The position numbers and the translations under genes were made by a program. Positions 44,714 through 56,510 of a stretch of 64,000 bases of DNA are shown here, one piece after another. This DNA is from an uncultured Jannaschia sp. (GTDB taxonomy: Bacteria; Pseudomonadota; Alphaproteobacteria; Rhodobacterales; Rhodobacteraceae). The stretch's first letter is position 1. Each line of letters starts with the position of its first letter. Under the pieces are notes generated by a model. That model was not told the DNA's origin, searched no databases, and saw nothing but the letters and a program-made list of their open reading frames with translations. Location of the stretch: assembly GCA_947494145.1 (NCBI GenBank), contig CANLTZ010000017.1, positions 1 to 64,000 on the forward strand, in the 5' to 3' direction.

Positions 44714-46728
44714 TCAGCGGCAATGGGTTGGTCTGCGCGGGCGCGCGCCAGTTGTGAAAGCTCCGCCATGAGTTCAGAGGCGCGTGCCACAGGGTTGGTC
44801 AGGTAGAAGTCGCTGAAAGCCGTGCCGAAGGCACCATCCCCCAATGGCGGCACTTCGCCCAGCGGTTGGACCTTGTTTTGCGGCACTTGGTCGATTTCCG
44901 CCAGTTCCGGCGCGGCTTCAATCAGGGCGCGGCGCAATTGGGGCAGGCTGTCGAAGGGCAACTGGTGCCCCAGTTCAGCGGAAAGCGCGCGCAGGATGGC
45001 CCAGTTTTCCTTGGCTTCGCCCGGGGCGAACCCGGCCCGCAGGGCCAGTTGCGGGCGGCCTTCGGTATTCACGAAAAGGCCTTGTTCTTCCGTCCAGGCC
45101 GCACCCGGCAAGATCACGTCTGCGCGGTGCGCGCCCCTGTCACCATGGCTGCCCTGATAGATAACAACGGGCCCGGCGGGAATGTCGATTTCATCGGCGC
45201 CCAGGTTGTAGATCACATCCGCCGATAGCGCCTGTGCGATGCCGCCATCGCAGGTGGCGCCCGCATCCATGGCGCCGACACGGCCCGCGGCCGTATGCAG
45301 TATTAGAAGGCCCGCGCCCGCGTCGTCGGCCATGGCACGGCAGGTGGCCAACACGGCGGCCCCGTCTTCGCCACGCAACGCGGCTTGGCCGACGATCATG
45401 ACGCCGGGCTCATCGCGCCTGTCGGAATGATCCATGGCCGCGATATCGGCCAGGGTCGCGCGGTCGGTGCCTAGATGGATGTAGTCATAGGTCAGGTCCA
45501 CCGCTTCCCCCAGAAGCGCAACGGTGGCGCCGCGCAGCCAAGCCTTGCGGATGCGGGCGTTAAGCACAGGCGCCTCAGTGGCTGGGTCGGTCCCGATCAA
45601 GAAGACACGCTTGGCGCTGTCGATATCTTCGATGGCAGCCGTGCCCACATAGCCCGCCCTGTCGGCAGGCGGCAGGGCCGCGCCATCGGTGCGGCATTCG
45701 GTGACACCGCCCATGGAATCCATCAGCTTGCGCAGGGCAAAGGCAGCTTCCGTTGGGGCCAGATCGCCCACAAGCCCGGCGACTGAGCCGCCCTTCATCG
45801 CTTTGGCGGCGGCGGCAAGCGCTTCGGGCCAGGTGGCGGGGCGCAGCTTGCCGTTTTCGCGGATATAGGGCTTGTCGAGCCGCTGGCGGCGCAGGCCATC
45901 CCAGACGAAACGGGTCTTGTCGCTGATCCATTCCTCATTGGTGCCGTCGTGATTGCGCGGCAGGATGCGCATCACTTCACGACCCTTGGTATCCACGCGG
46001 ATGGAGGCGCCTTGCGCATCCATGACATCGACTGTTTCGGTTTTCGTCAACTCCCACGGACGGGCCGTGAAGGCGTAGGGCTTCGACACCAGCGCGCCCA
46101 CGGGGCACAGGTCGATGATGTTGCCCTGCATGTTCGATTTCAGCGTCTCGCCCAGATAGGAGGTGATTTCGCTGTCTTCGCCGCGCCCGGTCTGCCCCAT
46201 CTGGGTGATGCCCGCCACCTCGGTGGTGAATCGCACGCAACGGGTGCAGGAAATGCAGCGCGTCATGTGGGTTTCGACCAGCGGACCCAGATCGAGGTCG
46301 ACGGCCGCGCGCTTGGGTTCCCGAAAGCGGGAAAAGTCGACGCCGTAGGCCATGGCCTGATCTTGCAGATCGCATTCGCCGCCCTGATCGCAGATCGGAC
46401 AATCAAGCGGGTGGTTGATGAGGAGGAATTCCATCACGCCTTCTCGGGCCTTCTTGACCATGGGCGAGTTCGTCTTGACCTGCGGCGGCTGGCCTTCGGG
46501 ACCGGGGCGCAAATCTTTCACCTGCATCGCGCAGGATGCAGCGGGCTTGGGCGGGCCACCAACGACCTCCACCAGGCACATCCGGCAATTACCCGCGATG
46601 CTGAGGCGTTCGTGATAGCAGAAACGCGGAATTTCGATCCCGGCCTCTTCGCAGGCCTGGATCAGGGTCATTTCAGCGGGGACATCCACTTCCGTCCCAT
46701 CGATGACGATTTTCTTCAGGTCGCCCAT
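44710..46728 (-). CDS. nuoG: NADH-quinone oxidoreductase subunit G
   Basis: 672 residues of the peripheral arm. N-terminal [2Fe-2S] Cys ([20 protein letters not shown]…PAASCAMQ), the His-Cys3 cluster and the [16 protein letters not shown] set for N4/N5, followed by a molybdopterin-oxidoreductase-like domain that lacks the metal ligand, as in all NuoG. Length matches the mitochondrial 75-kDa form. It follows a small lipoprotein gene by 12 bp. Confidence 0.96.
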   Translation of the reverse strand: MGDLKKIVIDGTEVDVPAEMTLIQACEEAGIEIPRFCYHERLSIAGNCRMCLVEVVGGPPKPAASCAMQVKDLRPGPEGQPPQVKTNSPMVKKAREGVMEFLLINHPLDCPICDQGGECDLQDQAMAYGVDFSRFREPKRAAVDLDLGPLVETHMTRCISCTRCVRFTTEVAGITQMGQTGRGEDSEITSYLGETLKSNMQGNIIDLCPVGALVSKPYAFTARPWELTKTETVDVMDAQGASIRVDTKGREVMRILPRNHDGTNEEWISDKTRFVWDGLRRQRLDKPYIRENGKLRPATWPEALAAAAKAMKGGSVAGLVGDLAPTEAAFALRKLMDSMGGVTECRTDGAALPPADRAGYVGTAAIEDIDSAKRVFLIGTDPATEAPVLNARIRKAWLRGATVALLGEAVDLTYDYIHLGTDRATLADIAAMDHSDRRDEPGVMIVGQAALRGEDGAAVLATCRAMADDAGAGLLILHTAAGRVGAMDAGATCDGGIAQALSADVIYNLGADEIDIPAGPVVIYQGSHGDRGAHRADVILPGAAWTEEQGLFVNTEGRPQLALRAGFAPGEAKENWAILRALSAELGHQLPFDSLPQLRRALIEAAPELAEIDQVPQNKVQPLGEVPPLGDGAFGTAFSDFYLTNPVARASELMAELSQLARARADQPIAAE

Positions 46729-46740
46729 GGTGTTCTTCCT

Positions 46741-47124
46741 TCAGCGTACGACGCAGGCACCGGTGAGGGTCAGGCTGCCCCCAGCATCCAGCGCGATCTG
46801 GTCAGTCTCTCGGTCCGGTCCGTCGACCCATACGATCTGTGAGCCGCCGAAGCGGCGCAGGCAATATTCCACCGCGCGCAGGCGCGCGGCCTCAAGTGCG
46901 GCGGGCAAGGCGCGGTCTGCGCCGCCGGTATTCGTCACGAAGCCCCGGTCGTCAGAGGTTATCGACGTGATCCGGGTGCGAAACCGAACGCCGCTGATTT
47001 GCGACTGCGACGCACCCGGTGTGATCCCCTGAAGTGGCGAAGTCACCGCAGAACCGACGTTGCGTATCGTGGCACAGCCAGAAAGCATGCAGGCGATAAC
47101 CAGCACGAGCGTAACGGTTTTCAT
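46741..47124 (-). CDS. Small lipoprotein between nuoF and nuoG
   Basis: 127 residues; MKTVTLVLVIACMLSGCATIRNVG has lipobox LSGC (Cys17). The mature part contains SGVRFRTRITSITSDDRGFVT and a repeated-strand region with AVEYCLRRFGGSQIVWVDGPD, ending LTGACVVR. Two extra Cys may pair. The gene overlaps the DUF5333-like gene by 4 bp. Function unknown. Confidence 0.75.
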   Translation of the reverse strand: MKTVTLVLVIACMLSGCATIRNVGSAVTSPLQGITPGASQSQISGVRFRTRITSITSDDRGFVTNTGGADRALPAALEAARLRAVEYCLRRFGGSQIVWVDGPDRETDQIALDAGGSLTLTGACVVR

Positions 47125-47510
47125 CCCTCAACCTCCACAAGCAGGCGACCAATCCCCGTCCCATCGGCGATTTCCCGACGTCCGGCGGCGCAAACCTGCG
47201 CTTCGGGCGCGCCATCGGCTAGGTCGTGACGCGCGAGGAAGGCTGACTGCAAATCGGCAATGGCCCCGGACGGATCGGCCATCCGCTCAGCGATATTGTC
47301 GGGCAGGAAGCCGTCCTCACCAAGCTGTTCCAGCACATCTTCGCTGAGCCTCGTCATCGCGATGGGGTCCACAGACAACGTCGTACATGACACAGCCAAG
47401 GCCTGAGCCGTGGATGACTCCATTGATGCGGTGACGAAATACTCAGGCGCCGGAACCTGTTCGGCGACGACCGGCAAGGCCGATATCAGAAGGGCGGCCA
47501 CGGCTTTCAT
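47121..47510 (-). CDS. DUF5333-like exported protein
   Basis: 129 residues with a signal peptide (MKAVAALLISALPVVA). The C-terminal stretch AQVCAAGRREIADGTGIGRLLVEVEG matches the DUF5333 ending as I recall it; with Cys near residue 42 (VSCTTLSVDP) it has two Cys available for a disulfide. DUF5333 genes are typical of rhodobacteral nuo loci. Overlaps both neighbours by 4 bp. A periplasmic protein of unknown role. Confidence 0.75.
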   Translation of the reverse strand: MKAVAALLISALPVVAEQVPAPEYFVTASMESSTAQALAVSCTTLSVDPIAMTRLSEDVLEQLGEDGFLPDNIAERMADPSGAIADLQSAFLARHDLADGAPEAQVCAAGRREIADGTGIGRLLVEVEG

Positions 47511-47992
47511 GGTTGCAGAGCACTCCGCATGGCCATGGAATAGATGAAGTTCCGCAGAAATTCCTCGGTCTCAAGGCGGCCATCCCGGTTCACATCCGAC
47601 CTGTCGCGCGACACCAGGATGCCTTCGCGATGTTCTTCAGCGCTGACGACGCCGTCTTTGTCGGCGTCCATTATGTCGTGAACCAAGGCGATGACGGCCA
47701 TATAGGCCTGTTCGCGACCCCGGAAAGCAGCGATATCGCCCATGCCGAATTCCCAGGTCTGCAATTCCGAAACGGAGACGTCACCCGACCCATCGGCGTC
47801 GAGCGACACGAAGACCTGATCGCTGAAGGCCACCATCTCGGCCGCTGAAATCTCACCATCCCGATCGGCATCCATGGAGACCGCGAAGTTCTGAGCAAGG
47901 GCGCGGGCGGCATCCGGCTCGGACGGGACCGTTTGGGCCAAAGCCGGCCAGGCAGCAGCAAGCGCGAGGCTAAGGATCGCGGCACGCTTCAT
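47507..47992 (-). CDS. Exported four-EF-hand protein in nuo operon
   Basis: 161 residues from [20 protein letters not shown] (signal peptide). Four EF-hand loops are visible: DADRDGEISAAE, DADGSGDVSVSE, DADKDGVVSAEE and DVNRDGRLETEE, each with the 1-3-5-7-9-12 calcium ligands. It would bind calcium in the periplasm. The gene overlaps MAPEG and DUF5333 genes by 4 bp. A calcium-related link to respiration is a speculation from context. Confidence 0.85.
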   Translation of the reverse strand: MKRAAILSLALAAAWPALAQTVPSEPDAARALAQNFAVSMDADRDGEISAAEMVAFSDQVFVSLDADGSGDVSVSELQTWEFGMGDIAAFRGREQAYMAVIALVHDIMDADKDGVVSAEEHREGILVSRDRSDVNRDGRLETEEFLRNFIYSMAMRSALQP

Positions 47993-48399
47993 AGCGAAAA
48001 GGCCCCCACTAGACCCATCAAACCCAAGGCCAGCACGCAGATCATGCCCACCGACCAGATGGCAGAGCGAAGCGCCTGGATCTCCGTCCCGATATGGACG
48101 GCAGCAACAGCGATGCGCGAGACCAGAAAGATGCTGGCAAACAGGTTCACCCAAAAGGGTGATGCCCCAACGAGGATGGCAGCAAGCGTCACCGCGATGA
48201 AGGGGCCCGTTGTCTCGATTGCGTTTCGAAAGGCACGGTCACGGCGATAGAACGGGTCCGAATAGTCGCGCACCGGCATCCCGCTATCGGTCTTGGCAAG
48301 GGGCGTGCCCACAACCGACAGGACGGCCAGGACCACCATCATCAGCCCCCAGCCCGCCAGCGAGGCCAGGGCGTGGGAATAGGCGGCCAGGTCCGTCAT
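47989..48399 (-). CDS. MAPEG-family membrane protein
   Basis: 136 residues with four hydrophobic segments. [23 protein letters not shown] is the MAPEG motif (R-x-x-N-x-x-E…PF), and [18 protein letters not shown] follows. Family members are glutathione-dependent or structural membrane proteins; this small bacterial type has no proven activity. Overlaps nuoF by 4 bp. Confidence 0.85.
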   Translation of the reverse strand: MTDLAAYSHALASLAGWGLMMVVLAVLSVVGTPLAKTDSGMPVRDYSDPFYRRDRAFRNAIETTGPFIAVTLAAILVGASPFWVNLFASIFLVSRIAVAAVHIGTEIQALRSAIWSVGMICVLALGLMGLVGAFSL

Positions 48400-49691
48400 T
48401 CCGCGGCCACCGGCGCGGCTTTGCGGGGGCGCTTGTGCTTGATGCGATCTTCGATGTCATCGCGGAAATGGCGGATGAGGCCTTGAATGGGCCAGGCGGC
48501 AGCATCGCCGAGCGCGCAGATCGTATGGCCTTCAACCTGCTTCGTCACGTCGAGCAGCATGTCGATTTCCTCGACCTCGGCTTCGCCGCGGACAAGCCTG
48601 TCCATCACGCGCATCATCCAGCCCGTGCCTTCGCGGCAAGGGGTGCACTGGCCGCAGCTTTCGTGCTTGTAGAAAGCCGCGAGCCGCCAGATCGCCTTGA
48701 TCACGTCGGTCGAATTATCCATGACGATCACGGCCGCCGTACCCAAACCGGATTTCTGTTCGCGCAGATAGTCGAAATCCATGATGGCTTCGCGCATGTC
48801 CTTGCCTGGGATCATCGGCACGGACGACCCGCCGGGGATTACCGCCTTGAGATTGTCCCAGCCGCCGCGGATGCCGCCGCAATGGGTCTCGATCAGCTCC
48901 TCGAAGGTGATCGACATGGCCTCCTCGACCACGCAGGGCTTGTTGACGTGGCCCGAGATGGCAAAAAGCTTTGTGCCCGCATTGTTGGGCCGCCCAAAGC
49001 CCGCGAACCATTCAGCGCCACGGCGCAGGATGGTGGGCACGACGGCGATGCTTTCGACGTTGTTGACAGTGGTGGGGCAGCCATAAAGCCCCGCACCCGC
49101 CGGGAAGGGCGGCTTCATGCGGGGCATGCCCTTCTTGCCCTCCAGGCTTTCGATCAGGGCGGTTTCTTCGCCACAGATATAAGCGCCCGCGCCGTGGGTC
49201 AGGTAGAGGTCGAAATCCCAACCCGATTTCGCGGCATTCTTGCCGAGCAGACCCGCGTCATAGGCTTCGTCGATGGCGTTCTGGAGCGCTTCCTTTTCGC
49301 GGATGTACTCACCACGGATGTAAATGTAGCAAGCATGGGCCCCCATGGCGAAGGATGCGATCAGGCAACCTTCGATCAGGGTATGCGGATCGTGGCGCAT
49401 GATTTCCCGGTCCTTGCAGGTCCCGGGTTCGGATTCGTCGGCATTCACCACCAGATAGGCAGGCCGACCGTCGCTTTCCTTGGGCATGAAAGACCATTTG
49501 AGGCCGGTCGGGAAACCCGCACCCCCGCGCCCGCGCAGACCCGAGGCCTTCATGATGTCAACAATCTTGTCGCGGCCCAGCGCGATCAGGTCCTTGGTCC
49601 CGTCCCAGTGCCCGCGGGCCTGGGCGCCTTTGAGGCTGCGGTCATGCATGCCGTAGATATTCGTGAAGATCCGGTCCTGATCTTGCAACAT
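48396..49691 (-). CDS. nuoF: NADH-quinone oxidoreductase subunit F
   Basis: 431 residues from [17 protein letters not shown]. The NADH/FMN site is [20 protein letters not shown] and [37 protein letters not shown] binds flavin; [14 protein letters not shown] plus a downstream Cys ([12 protein letters not shown]) holds cluster N3. The tail [14 protein letters not shown] is a rhodobacteral ending. 5 bp separate it from the DUF5337 gene. Confidence 0.97.
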   Translation of the reverse strand: MLQDQDRIFTNIYGMHDRSLKGAQARGHWDGTKDLIALGRDKIVDIMKASGLRGRGGAGFPTGLKWSFMPKESDGRPAYLVVNADESEPGTCKDREIMRHDPHTLIEGCLIASFAMGAHACYIYIRGEYIREKEALQNAIDEAYDAGLLGKNAAKSGWDFDLYLTHGAGAYICGEETALIESLEGKKGMPRMKPPFPAGAGLYGCPTTVNNVESIAVVPTILRRGAEWFAGFGRPNNAGTKLFAISGHVNKPCVVEEAMSITFEELIETHCGGIRGGWDNLKAVIPGGSSVPMIPGKDMREAIMDFDYLREQKSGLGTAAVIVMDNSTDVIKAIWRLAAFYKHESCGQCTPCREGTGWMMRVMDRLVRGEAEVEEIDMLLDVTKQVEGHTICALGDAAAWPIQGLIRHFRDDIEDRIKHKRPRKAAPVAAE

Positions 49692-49696
49692 TCCGC

Positions 49697-49924
49697 TTAC
49701 TCCTTCTCGCGGCGCATGCGCCACACGCCCACCACGATGATCAGGGCCCAGGCCAGCGCCGCCAGCGCAACCAAATCCACCAAGGCGACCCAACGCACCG
49801 GCAGCCCCAGATACGCCCCAAGGGCTTGAACGATCACCCAGATGGCGAAGGTTCCAATGATCACAATCGACGCCGTTCTCTGGCGTTTTGCAATCAGCAT
49901 ATCACGCGCTGAGGGCCCGGTCAT
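49697..49924 (-). CDS. DUF5337-like small membrane protein
   Basis: 75 residues: a polar N-terminus ([19 protein letters not shown]), two hydrophobic helices (about 20–37 and 43–65) and a basic end (RMRREKE). This layout and the sequence [18 protein letters not shown] fit DUF5337, another nuo-locus protein of Rhodobacteraceae. Lies 5 bp before nuoF. Unknown role; possibly an assembly or anchoring subunit. Confidence 0.75.
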   Translation of the reverse strand: MTGPSARDMLIAKRQRTASIVIIGTFAIWVIVQALGAYLGLPVRWVALVDLVALAALAWALIIVVGVWRMRREKE

Positions 49925-49982
49925 TTCGGGCCCTCTTCAACAGGTCAGGGATGGCCGCGTCAAGCGACGCGAGGGGGTGGCG

Positions 49983-50867
49983 TCAATAGACCCCACCCTT
50001 ATCCACCTTCTTGGAAAAATCCGTGTCGCCACCTGCGGCCAGAAGCTTGGCCTGGTCGACCCAATCATCGCGGCTGACACGGCCCTTGAAGCCTTGCAGA
50101 TTGTCATCGACCCACGCGACCTCCGCTGGGGTCCAAGCGGCGATCTGGTCGAAATGGTAGAAGCCCAGTTCGTTACAGAGCTTTTCGAGTTTCGGGCCCA
50201 CACCTTTGATCTTCTTGAGGTCATCGCCCTTACCGTTCCGCGCCTTGTCGAGCGTTGCGGGTTTGGTGCCTTCACCCGGCGCCGCGGCCGCTGGGGTTGG
50301 GGCAGATTCGGCCTTCGGGGCCGGCGTCGGGGCAGGTTCGGGCGCGGGCTTAGGCTTGGACGCTGCTTCGACCTTGGAAGCAGGCGCTGGCGCCGCAGCG
50401 GCAGCAGCGGCGGGGGCCGCGCCAGTCACCAGAGGCACATTCCCTTCGGGTGCGCCGGGGATCTTGTTTACCTTGGGGTCGTTGAGCGGCACTTCCCCCT
50501 TTGTATCAGAAATCATCGAATGCGGGATCTCGCTTCGATGGGGGGACGGCTTGTTGACGTTGCGCGGACGCATCAGATCGGACGGCTCGCGTGGGGTGGG
50601 CGCATCGCTGGTCTGACCCTCACCAGCCGCCTTGATGTCTTCAGTGGCAGGCTTTCTGACCCGGCCCACTGTCAGCAGCAGCAAGACGACCAGGACGGCA
50701 GCGACAATGAAGCCTGCGAATACGGCCTGCAAGAATGTCCAGCCCGCCAGGGCAAGCAGCAATGCGAACGTACCAGCACCCGCCAATGCGCCGATGCCGC
50801 AGCAAATGGCCGCACTTTCCAACGCGCCGACCGGATGTATCGTGGTGTTACCTTGGTATCTGTCCAT
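49983..50867 (-). CDS. Membrane protein with NuoE-like HhH tail
   Basis: 294 residues: two hydrophobic helices (about 18–40 and 43–66), a long Pro/Ala/Lys-rich linker (about 70–205), and a C-terminal domain (211–294) DDLKKIKGVGPKLEKLCNEL…FKGRVSRDDWVDQAKLLA. The GVGPK loop is a helix-hairpin-helix signature. This tail is about three quarters identical, without gaps, to the last 84 residues of NuoE, encoded just upstream. Probably a membrane tether related to complex I; the function is unproven. Confidence 0.8.
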   Translation of the reverse strand: MDRYQGNTTIHPVGALESAAICCGIGALAGAGTFALLLALAGWTFLQAVFAGFIVAAVLVVLLLLTVGRVRKPATEDIKAAGEGQTSDAPTPREPSDLMRPRNVNKPSPHRSEIPHSMISDTKGEVPLNDPKVNKIPGAPEGNVPLVTGAAPAAAAAAAPAPASKVEAASKPKPAPEPAPTPAPKAESAPTPAAAAPGEGTKPATLDKARNGKGDDLKKIKGVGPKLEKLCNELGFYHFDQIAAWTPAEVAWVDDNLQGFKGRVSRDDWVDQAKLLAAGGDTDFSKKVDKGGVY

Positions 50868-50900
50868 GATGGTGCTCCCCAGATCCGTGGGGAACCCAAA

Positions 50901-52148
50901 TCAATAGACGTCCCCCTTCCTGACGCGGGCAGAAAACGCGGTCTCGCCGCCTTGGGCAAGCAGTTTAGCTTGTTTTCGCCATTCATCGCGCGTGACGCGG
51001 CCCTTGAAGCCTTCCAGATTGCTGTCGACCCAAGCCACTTCGTCGTCCGTCCAGGTAGCGATCTGGTCGAAATGGTAGAAGCCCAGATCGTTGCAAAGCA
51101 CCTCAAGCTTTGGACCGATGCCCTTTATCTGCTTGAGATCGTCCGCTTTTCCGTCCCGTGGCGCGTCAAGCGCTTCGGGCTTCTTGGCATTGGCAGGCGT
51201 CGCGGCGGCGGCGGAAGGGGTCGCGGCGGCGGAGTCCGGTGCGACCGAATCGGCCTCTGGCCGCGCCTTGGCCGTCGCGTCCGAGCCGCGCACATTCGCG
51301 TGACCGTCCGAGCTGTCGCCCCGCGCCCGGGGCGCGTCCGCGTCGCCGGGCAATCGGCCCGCTTGCGCGCCATCCGGTCCAGCAGGTGGCAGATGCGGGT
51401 CGCGCTTTGCCTTTGTCGCATCTGCATCGGCAGCGTCTGCCCCTTGCCACGGCGCGCGGAGCGGGACCTCGGTGCCGTCGATCCGCTTGAGCGTGTCGCC
51501 AATATCAGTCGCCAGCGTAACTGACGCGTTGGAGGCATGGTCGGGCGTAGTGGCATAATCGGCCAGCGACGTCACCCCGCCCTCCGGCTCAGAGGCCCAA
51601 CGACCGTTTTGCGGGCCCGGGGTCGGCACGTCGCCCTTGCGCATCCGCTCCAACAAGTCAGCGAAAGTCTCAGGCGTCAGGTCTTCGTAATAATCCTTGC
51701 CGATCTGCGCCATGGGCGCGTTTGAACAGGCACCCAGGCACTCGACCTCCTCCCAAGACAGTTGCCCATCTTCCGAAATCTCATGGGGCCGCGCCGCGAT
51801 CTTCTCTTTGCAGACCGCGACCAAATCCTCGGACCCGCGCAGCATGCAAGGGGTCGTGCCGCAGATCTGGATGTGGGCGGCTTTGCCCACCGGCTGAAGC
51901 TGGAACATGAAGTAGAAGGTCGCCACTTCCAGCGCCCGGATATAGGCGAGGCCCAGCATCTCGGCCACATGTTCGATGGCGGGGCGGCTCAGCCACCCCT
52001 CCTGTTCCTGCGCGCGCCAGAGCAAGGGAATGATCGCCGAGGCCTGCCGGCCCTCGGGAAACTTTGTCATCTGCGCCTCGGCCCAGGCCTGGTTGGCGGG
52101 GGTGAAGGCGAAGGTCTCAGGTTGGGTTGGGTGGAGGCGGCGGAGCAT
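50901..52148 (-). CDS. nuoE: NADH-quinone oxidoreductase subunit E with long C-terminal extension
   Basis: 415 residues from [17 protein letters not shown]; the ATG shares a base with the stop of the preceding gene (TAATG). The first 190 residues are normal Nuo[13 protein letters not shown] and [22 protein letters not shown] bind cluster N1a. After a Pro/Ala/Asp-rich linker a second domain (332–415) carries [21 protein letters not shown], a helix-hairpin-helix-like unit repeated in the next gene. Usual NuoE is about 160–240 residues, so the tail is an addition known in Rhodobacteraceae. Confidence 0.94.
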   Translation of the reverse strand: MLRRLHPTQPETFAFTPANQAWAEAQMTKFPEGRQASAIIPLLWRAQEQEGWLSRPAIEHVAEMLGLAYIRALEVATFYFMFQLQPVGKAAHIQICGTTPCMLRGSEDLVAVCKEKIAARPHEISEDGQLSWEEVECLGACSNAPMAQIGKDYYEDLTPETFADLLERMRKGDVPTPGPQNGRWASEPEGGVTSLADYATTPDHASNASVTLATDIGDTLKRIDGTEVPLRAPWQGADAADADATKAKRDPHLPPAGPDGAQAGRLPGDADAPRARGDSSDGHANVRGSDATAKARPEADSVAPDSAAATPSAAAATPANAKKPEALDAPRDGKADDLKQIKGIGPKLEVLCNDLGFYHFDQIATWTDDEVAWVDSNLEGFKGRVTRDEWRKQAKLLAQGGETAFSARVRKGDVY

Positions 52149-52660
52149 TAGGTGATTTCTCTCGAATTCGTCAGCAAGGAACGGCACTCAGACCGAAAGT
52201 TGGTAAGCCGTCGGCTCAATCCCGTTGTGAAGGCATCGATGACAGTAAGGTCCTCACGCGATATCCCAAACCGAATATTTTCGGCCCCATCATCGAGTTG
52301 CAACGCCAGGTCACCGATATCGGATGGAGCACTAATCAGGAGTCTCTGCAATTCGTTTTCGTGACCAAGCCTAGCTTGGTAGATACGCTCAATCTGCTCT
52401 TCGAACATAACCGTGGCGACAAACTCTGGAAAACGATTTGCTCCCTCGACAAACGCATCCAGCTCTCTGCCCCATACAACCGCTGAAGACGACACCCCTG
52501 CACAAGCCTCCAACCTCTTTTCCAGGAGGATCGCCGTCAGGAAGTCATCTTTGGCTTGATAAAGCAGATAAGACTGCACTGCTGCTGCGATTGCTGCGGT
52601 GACTCCCACAAAAAGTGCGCCGACTTCCATGAGAACCCAAGTCGTACGCCTATCGCTCAC
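52148..52660 (-). CDS. Single-TM protein between nuoD and nuoE, unknown
   Basis: 170 residues: a membrane segment near the N-terminus ([25 protein letters not shown]) followed by a soluble helical part ([32 protein letters not shown]…). No domain recognised. It overlaps nuoD by 4 bp and nuoE by 1 bp, so it must be translated with them. Base composition is clearly lower in GC than its neighbours, suggesting an insertion from outside that has become fixed in the operon. Confidence 0.7.
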   Translation of the reverse strand: MSDRRTTWVLMEVGALFVGVTAAIAAAVQSYLLYQAKDDFLTAILLEKRLEACAGVSSSAVVWGRELDAFVEGANRFPEFVATVMFEEQIERIYQARLGHENELQRLLISAPSDIGDLALQLDDGAENIRFGISREDLTVIDAFTTGLSRRLTNFRSECRSLLTNSREIT

Positions 52661-53889
52661 CGATCAATCTCTCCAAACACCACGTCCAGCGTCCCAATAA
52701 TCGCAGCCACGTCCGCCAGTTGGTGCCCGCGCGCCACGTGGTCCATGGCCTGCAGGTGCAGGTACCCCGGCGCGCGCAGCTTGGCGCGGTAGGGTTTGTT
52801 CGTGCCATCAGCGACCAAATACACGCCGAACTCGCCCTTGGGTGCCTCGACAGCGGCATATACTTCGCCAGCGGGGACGTGGAAGCCTTCGGTATAAAGC
52901 TTGAAGTGGTGGATGAGACTTTCCATCGACGTCTTCATGTCGCCCCGTGACGGCGGGGTGATCTTGCCACGGGCCAGGATGTCGCCCTGCCCTTCGGGTT
53001 CGCGCAGCTTCGTGATGGCCTGCTTCATGATCCGCAAGCTCTGACGCATCTCCTCCATGCGGAGGAGATAGCGATCATAGCAATCGCCGTTCTTGCCCGT
53101 GGGGATCAAAAAGTCGAACTCGTCATAGCATTCATAGGGCTGCGCGCGCCGCAGGTCCCAAGCCAGGCCCGAGCCACGGGCCATGACGCCGGAAAAACCC
53201 CAATCCATCACCTCCTGCTCGGACACGACGCCGATATCGACGTTGCGCTGCTTGAAGATTCGGTTTTCGGTCAGCAGCCCGTCGATATCGTCCAGCACAG
53301 CGGGGAAGCTGTCACACCAGGCGTCGATGTCGTCGATCAACGCGGGCGGCAGATCCTGGTGGACACCGCCGGGGCGGAAATAGGCGGCGTGCAGGCGCGC
53401 ACCGCAGGCCCGCTCATAGAAAACCATGAGCTTTTCGCGCTCCTCGAAACCCCAAAGCGGCGGGGTCAGCGCGCCCACATCCATGGCCTGTGTCGTTACG
53501 TTGAGGATGTGGCTCAGGATGCGGCCGATTTCGCAGAACAGCACGCGGATCAGGCTGGCTCGGCGCGGCACCTCAACCCCGGTCAGCCGCTCGATGGCCA
53601 AACACCAGGCATGTTCCTGGTTCATCGGCGCCACGTAATCGAGCCGGTCCAGATAGGGCAGGTTCTGTAGGTAGGTGCGGCTTTCCATCAGCTTCTCGGT
53701 CCCGCGATGCAGCAGGCCGATATGGGGGTCGCAGCGTTCGACGATTTCGCCGTCCAATTCCAAAACCAAACGCAGCACGCCGTGGGCTGCCGGATGTTGG
53801 GGGCCGAAATTGATGTTGAAGTTGCGGATCTGTTGCTCGCCGGTCAGGGCGTCTTCATATCCGCGCGGATTGGGGTCGCCGTCCATCAT
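52657..53889 (-). CDS. nuoD: NADH-quinone oxidoreductase subunit D
   Basis: 410 residues. [73 protein letters not shown] includes the quinone-site His and Tyr; [23 protein letters not shown] and [33 protein letters not shown] are typical. The extra N-terminal residues ([13 protein letters not shown]) are normal for this group. Overlaps the GFA gene by 4 bp. Confidence 0.97.
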   Translation of the reverse strand: MMDGDPNPRGYEDALTGEQQIRNFNINFGPQHPAAHGVLRLVLELDGEIVERCDPHIGLLHRGTEKLMESRTYLQNLPYLDRLDYVAPMNQEHAWCLAIERLTGVEVPRRASLIRVLFCEIGRILSHILNVTTQAMDVGALTPPLWGFEEREKLMVFYERACGARLHAAYFRPGGVHQDLPPALIDDIDAWCDSFPAVLDDIDGLLTENRIFKQRNVDIGVVSEQEVMDWGFSGVMARGSGLAWDLRRAQPYECYDEFDFLIPTGKNGDCYDRYLLRMEEMRQSLRIMKQAITKLREPEGQGDILARGKITPPSRGDMKTSMESLIHHFKLYTEGFHVPAGEVYAAVEAPKGEFGVYLVADGTNKPYRAKLRAPGYLHLQAMDHVARGHQLADVAAIIGTLDVVFGEIDR

Positions 53890-54314
53890 TCGGTGCCTCC
53901 TTCAGGGGCGAACATCGCGAAGACCTCGGCCTCCGTCATCGTCTTGCGCTCGCCGGTCAGGGCGTAGTTGCCGGGCTTGCGGTCTATGAACAACTCGATC
54001 CCCAGTTCGAACTGCCCGGGGTCTTCGAAACACTGGATCGAGACATGCTGGTTCGCGCCATCCTGCGTCTGCCAGAGCAAGGAAGACCCGCATTCCTTGC
54101 AGAAGATACGCTCACCCCAGGACGATCCCTTGTAGGAGCCGGTGGGCGACCCTTCGGCGAACGTGACCGAGGTCCCGCAATCGACGGAGATATACATGCC
54201 GCCTGACCAATGGCGACACATGCCACAATGGCAGATGCCAGCCCCCATCTCGCCTTCCTGGGCAGTGAAGGTGCAGGCGCCGCACAGGCATCTTCCGGTC
54301 AGCGTTTCAGCCAT
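53886..54314 (-). CDS. GFA-family (Mss4-like) zinc protein, copy 1
   Basis: 142 residues: [33 protein letters not shown] and [14 protein letters not shown] give the Cys pattern of glutathione-dependent formaldehyde-activating-like proteins. Most members are not formaldehyde enzymes, so the activity is unknown. Overlaps nuoD by 4 bp. A second GFA gene of equal length lies 114 bp upstream, so tandem duplication followed by divergence is likely. Confidence 0.83.
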   Translation of the reverse strand: MAETLTGRCLCGACTFTAQEGEMGAGICHCGMCRHWSGGMYISVDCGTSVTFAEGSPTGSYKGSSWGERIFCKECGSSLLWQTQDGANQHVSIQCFEDPGQFELGIELFIDRKPGNYALTGERKTMTEAEVFAMFAPEGGTE

Positions 54315-54428
54315 TTTTCACACCTCGCGTCCCTGCCCAAAACTCGTTGGTCGGCAGTTTCCATGGGCTTTCCAAACGCAAGAAGCCCAAATGCTCCTGA
54401 TAGCGGCCACGGTTCGGATCGCCTACCA

Positions 54429-54853
54429 TCATGCAGGCCCCTCCGAGTGGGATGCCGAGATGGCCCGGACCTCTGCCCCGGTCATTCTGACCAAATCGCC
54501 GGCCAGGGCATAGGTGTCGGGCTTGTATTCGACAAAGATCTCTCGCGTCACCGCGAAATCACCGGGTCTGTCGAACGCGCCGAGCGCGATCGCCTGATCG
54601 CCCGGATCGTCATCCAGACCGTGCCAGTAGAGGTTCGCCCCGCAAATGCCGCAGAACACACGTTCTGCATGGTCGCTGGAGGGATAAGTCCGAAGCGGCG
54701 CATCTGCGTTCCAAGTCACGTCCAGGCAATTGACCGCTAGGTTGATGCCTCCGCTAATCTTGCGACAAAGACCGCAATGGCAGGCGCCTGCCTCCAGAGC
54801 CACCGGTGTGGCGGCAAAGCGGCAGGCCCCGCACAGGCATTGGCCCTCGTGCG

Positions 54854-54857
<4 letters not shown>
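54429..54857 (-). CDS. GFA-family (Mss4-like) zinc protein, copy 2
   Basis: 142 residues: [33 protein letters not shown] and [13 protein letters not shown] repeat the zinc-Cys pattern of copy 1, and [27 protein letters not shown] parallels its C-terminus. The two share the fold and ending but differ at many positions. The start overlaps nuoC by 4 bp. Catalytic role unknown. Confidence 0.83.
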
Positions 54858-56100
<1,243 letters not shown>

Positions 56101-56164
56101 TCAAATTGCTATGATGTCAGCCCCCATGACCGCGACCGATGGTAGCCAATGAGCGAGATTTAGC

Positions 56165-56192
56165 TTGATAAAACTATATTTCTGGTTATTTA
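56165..56192 (+). promoter_or_regulatory. Candidate promoter/operator for arsR–permease
   Basis: TTGATA (56165–56170), 16 nt, TATTTA (56187–56192) in a locally AT-rich stretch just before the arsR ATG. The predicted start of transcription is at or within 1–2 nt of the ATG, so the mRNA may be leaderless. The AT-rich box is where an ArsR dimer would bind. Confidence 0.45.
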
Positions 56193-56198
56193 GAAAAC

Positions 56199-56510
56199 AT
56201 GACGGATCACAGCGCCTCTGCCCAAGCCCTTGCCGCCCTCGGACACGAGGCCCGGCTGCACATCTTCCGCTTCCTCGTGAAAGCCGGAAAAGATGGGGCG
56301 ACCGTGGGCCAGATCGGCGGCCATCTGGGTATTCCCGCCTCGACCCTTGCCCACCATATGCGCAGCCTCGTCGGCGCAGGCTTGCTTGTGCAGGAACGCC
56401 AGGGCCGCGAAGTGGTCACCCGGGTCGACTTCGACCGTATGGACGGCCTGATCCAGTTCCTGACATCGGAATGCTGCACCGGAGTCGCTGAACCAAGGGA
56501 CGTCGCCTGA
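56199..56510 (+). CDS. ArsR-family transcriptional regulator
   Basis: 103 residues with a winged-helix core: LAALGHEARLHIFRFLVKAGKDGATVGQIGGHLGIPASTLAHHMRSLVGAGLLVQERQGREVVTRVDF. A C-terminal SECCTG offers a vicinal Cys pair that could bind metal or arsenical. It stands between nuoB and nuoA on the opposite strand and is followed 43 bp later by a permease, the likely regulated gene. The inducer is unknown. Confidence 0.88.
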   Translation: MTDHSASAQALAALGHEARLHIFRFLVKAGKDGATVGQIGGHLGIPASTLAHHMRSLVGAGLLVQERQGREVVTRVDFDRMDGLIQFLTSECCTGVAEPRDVA

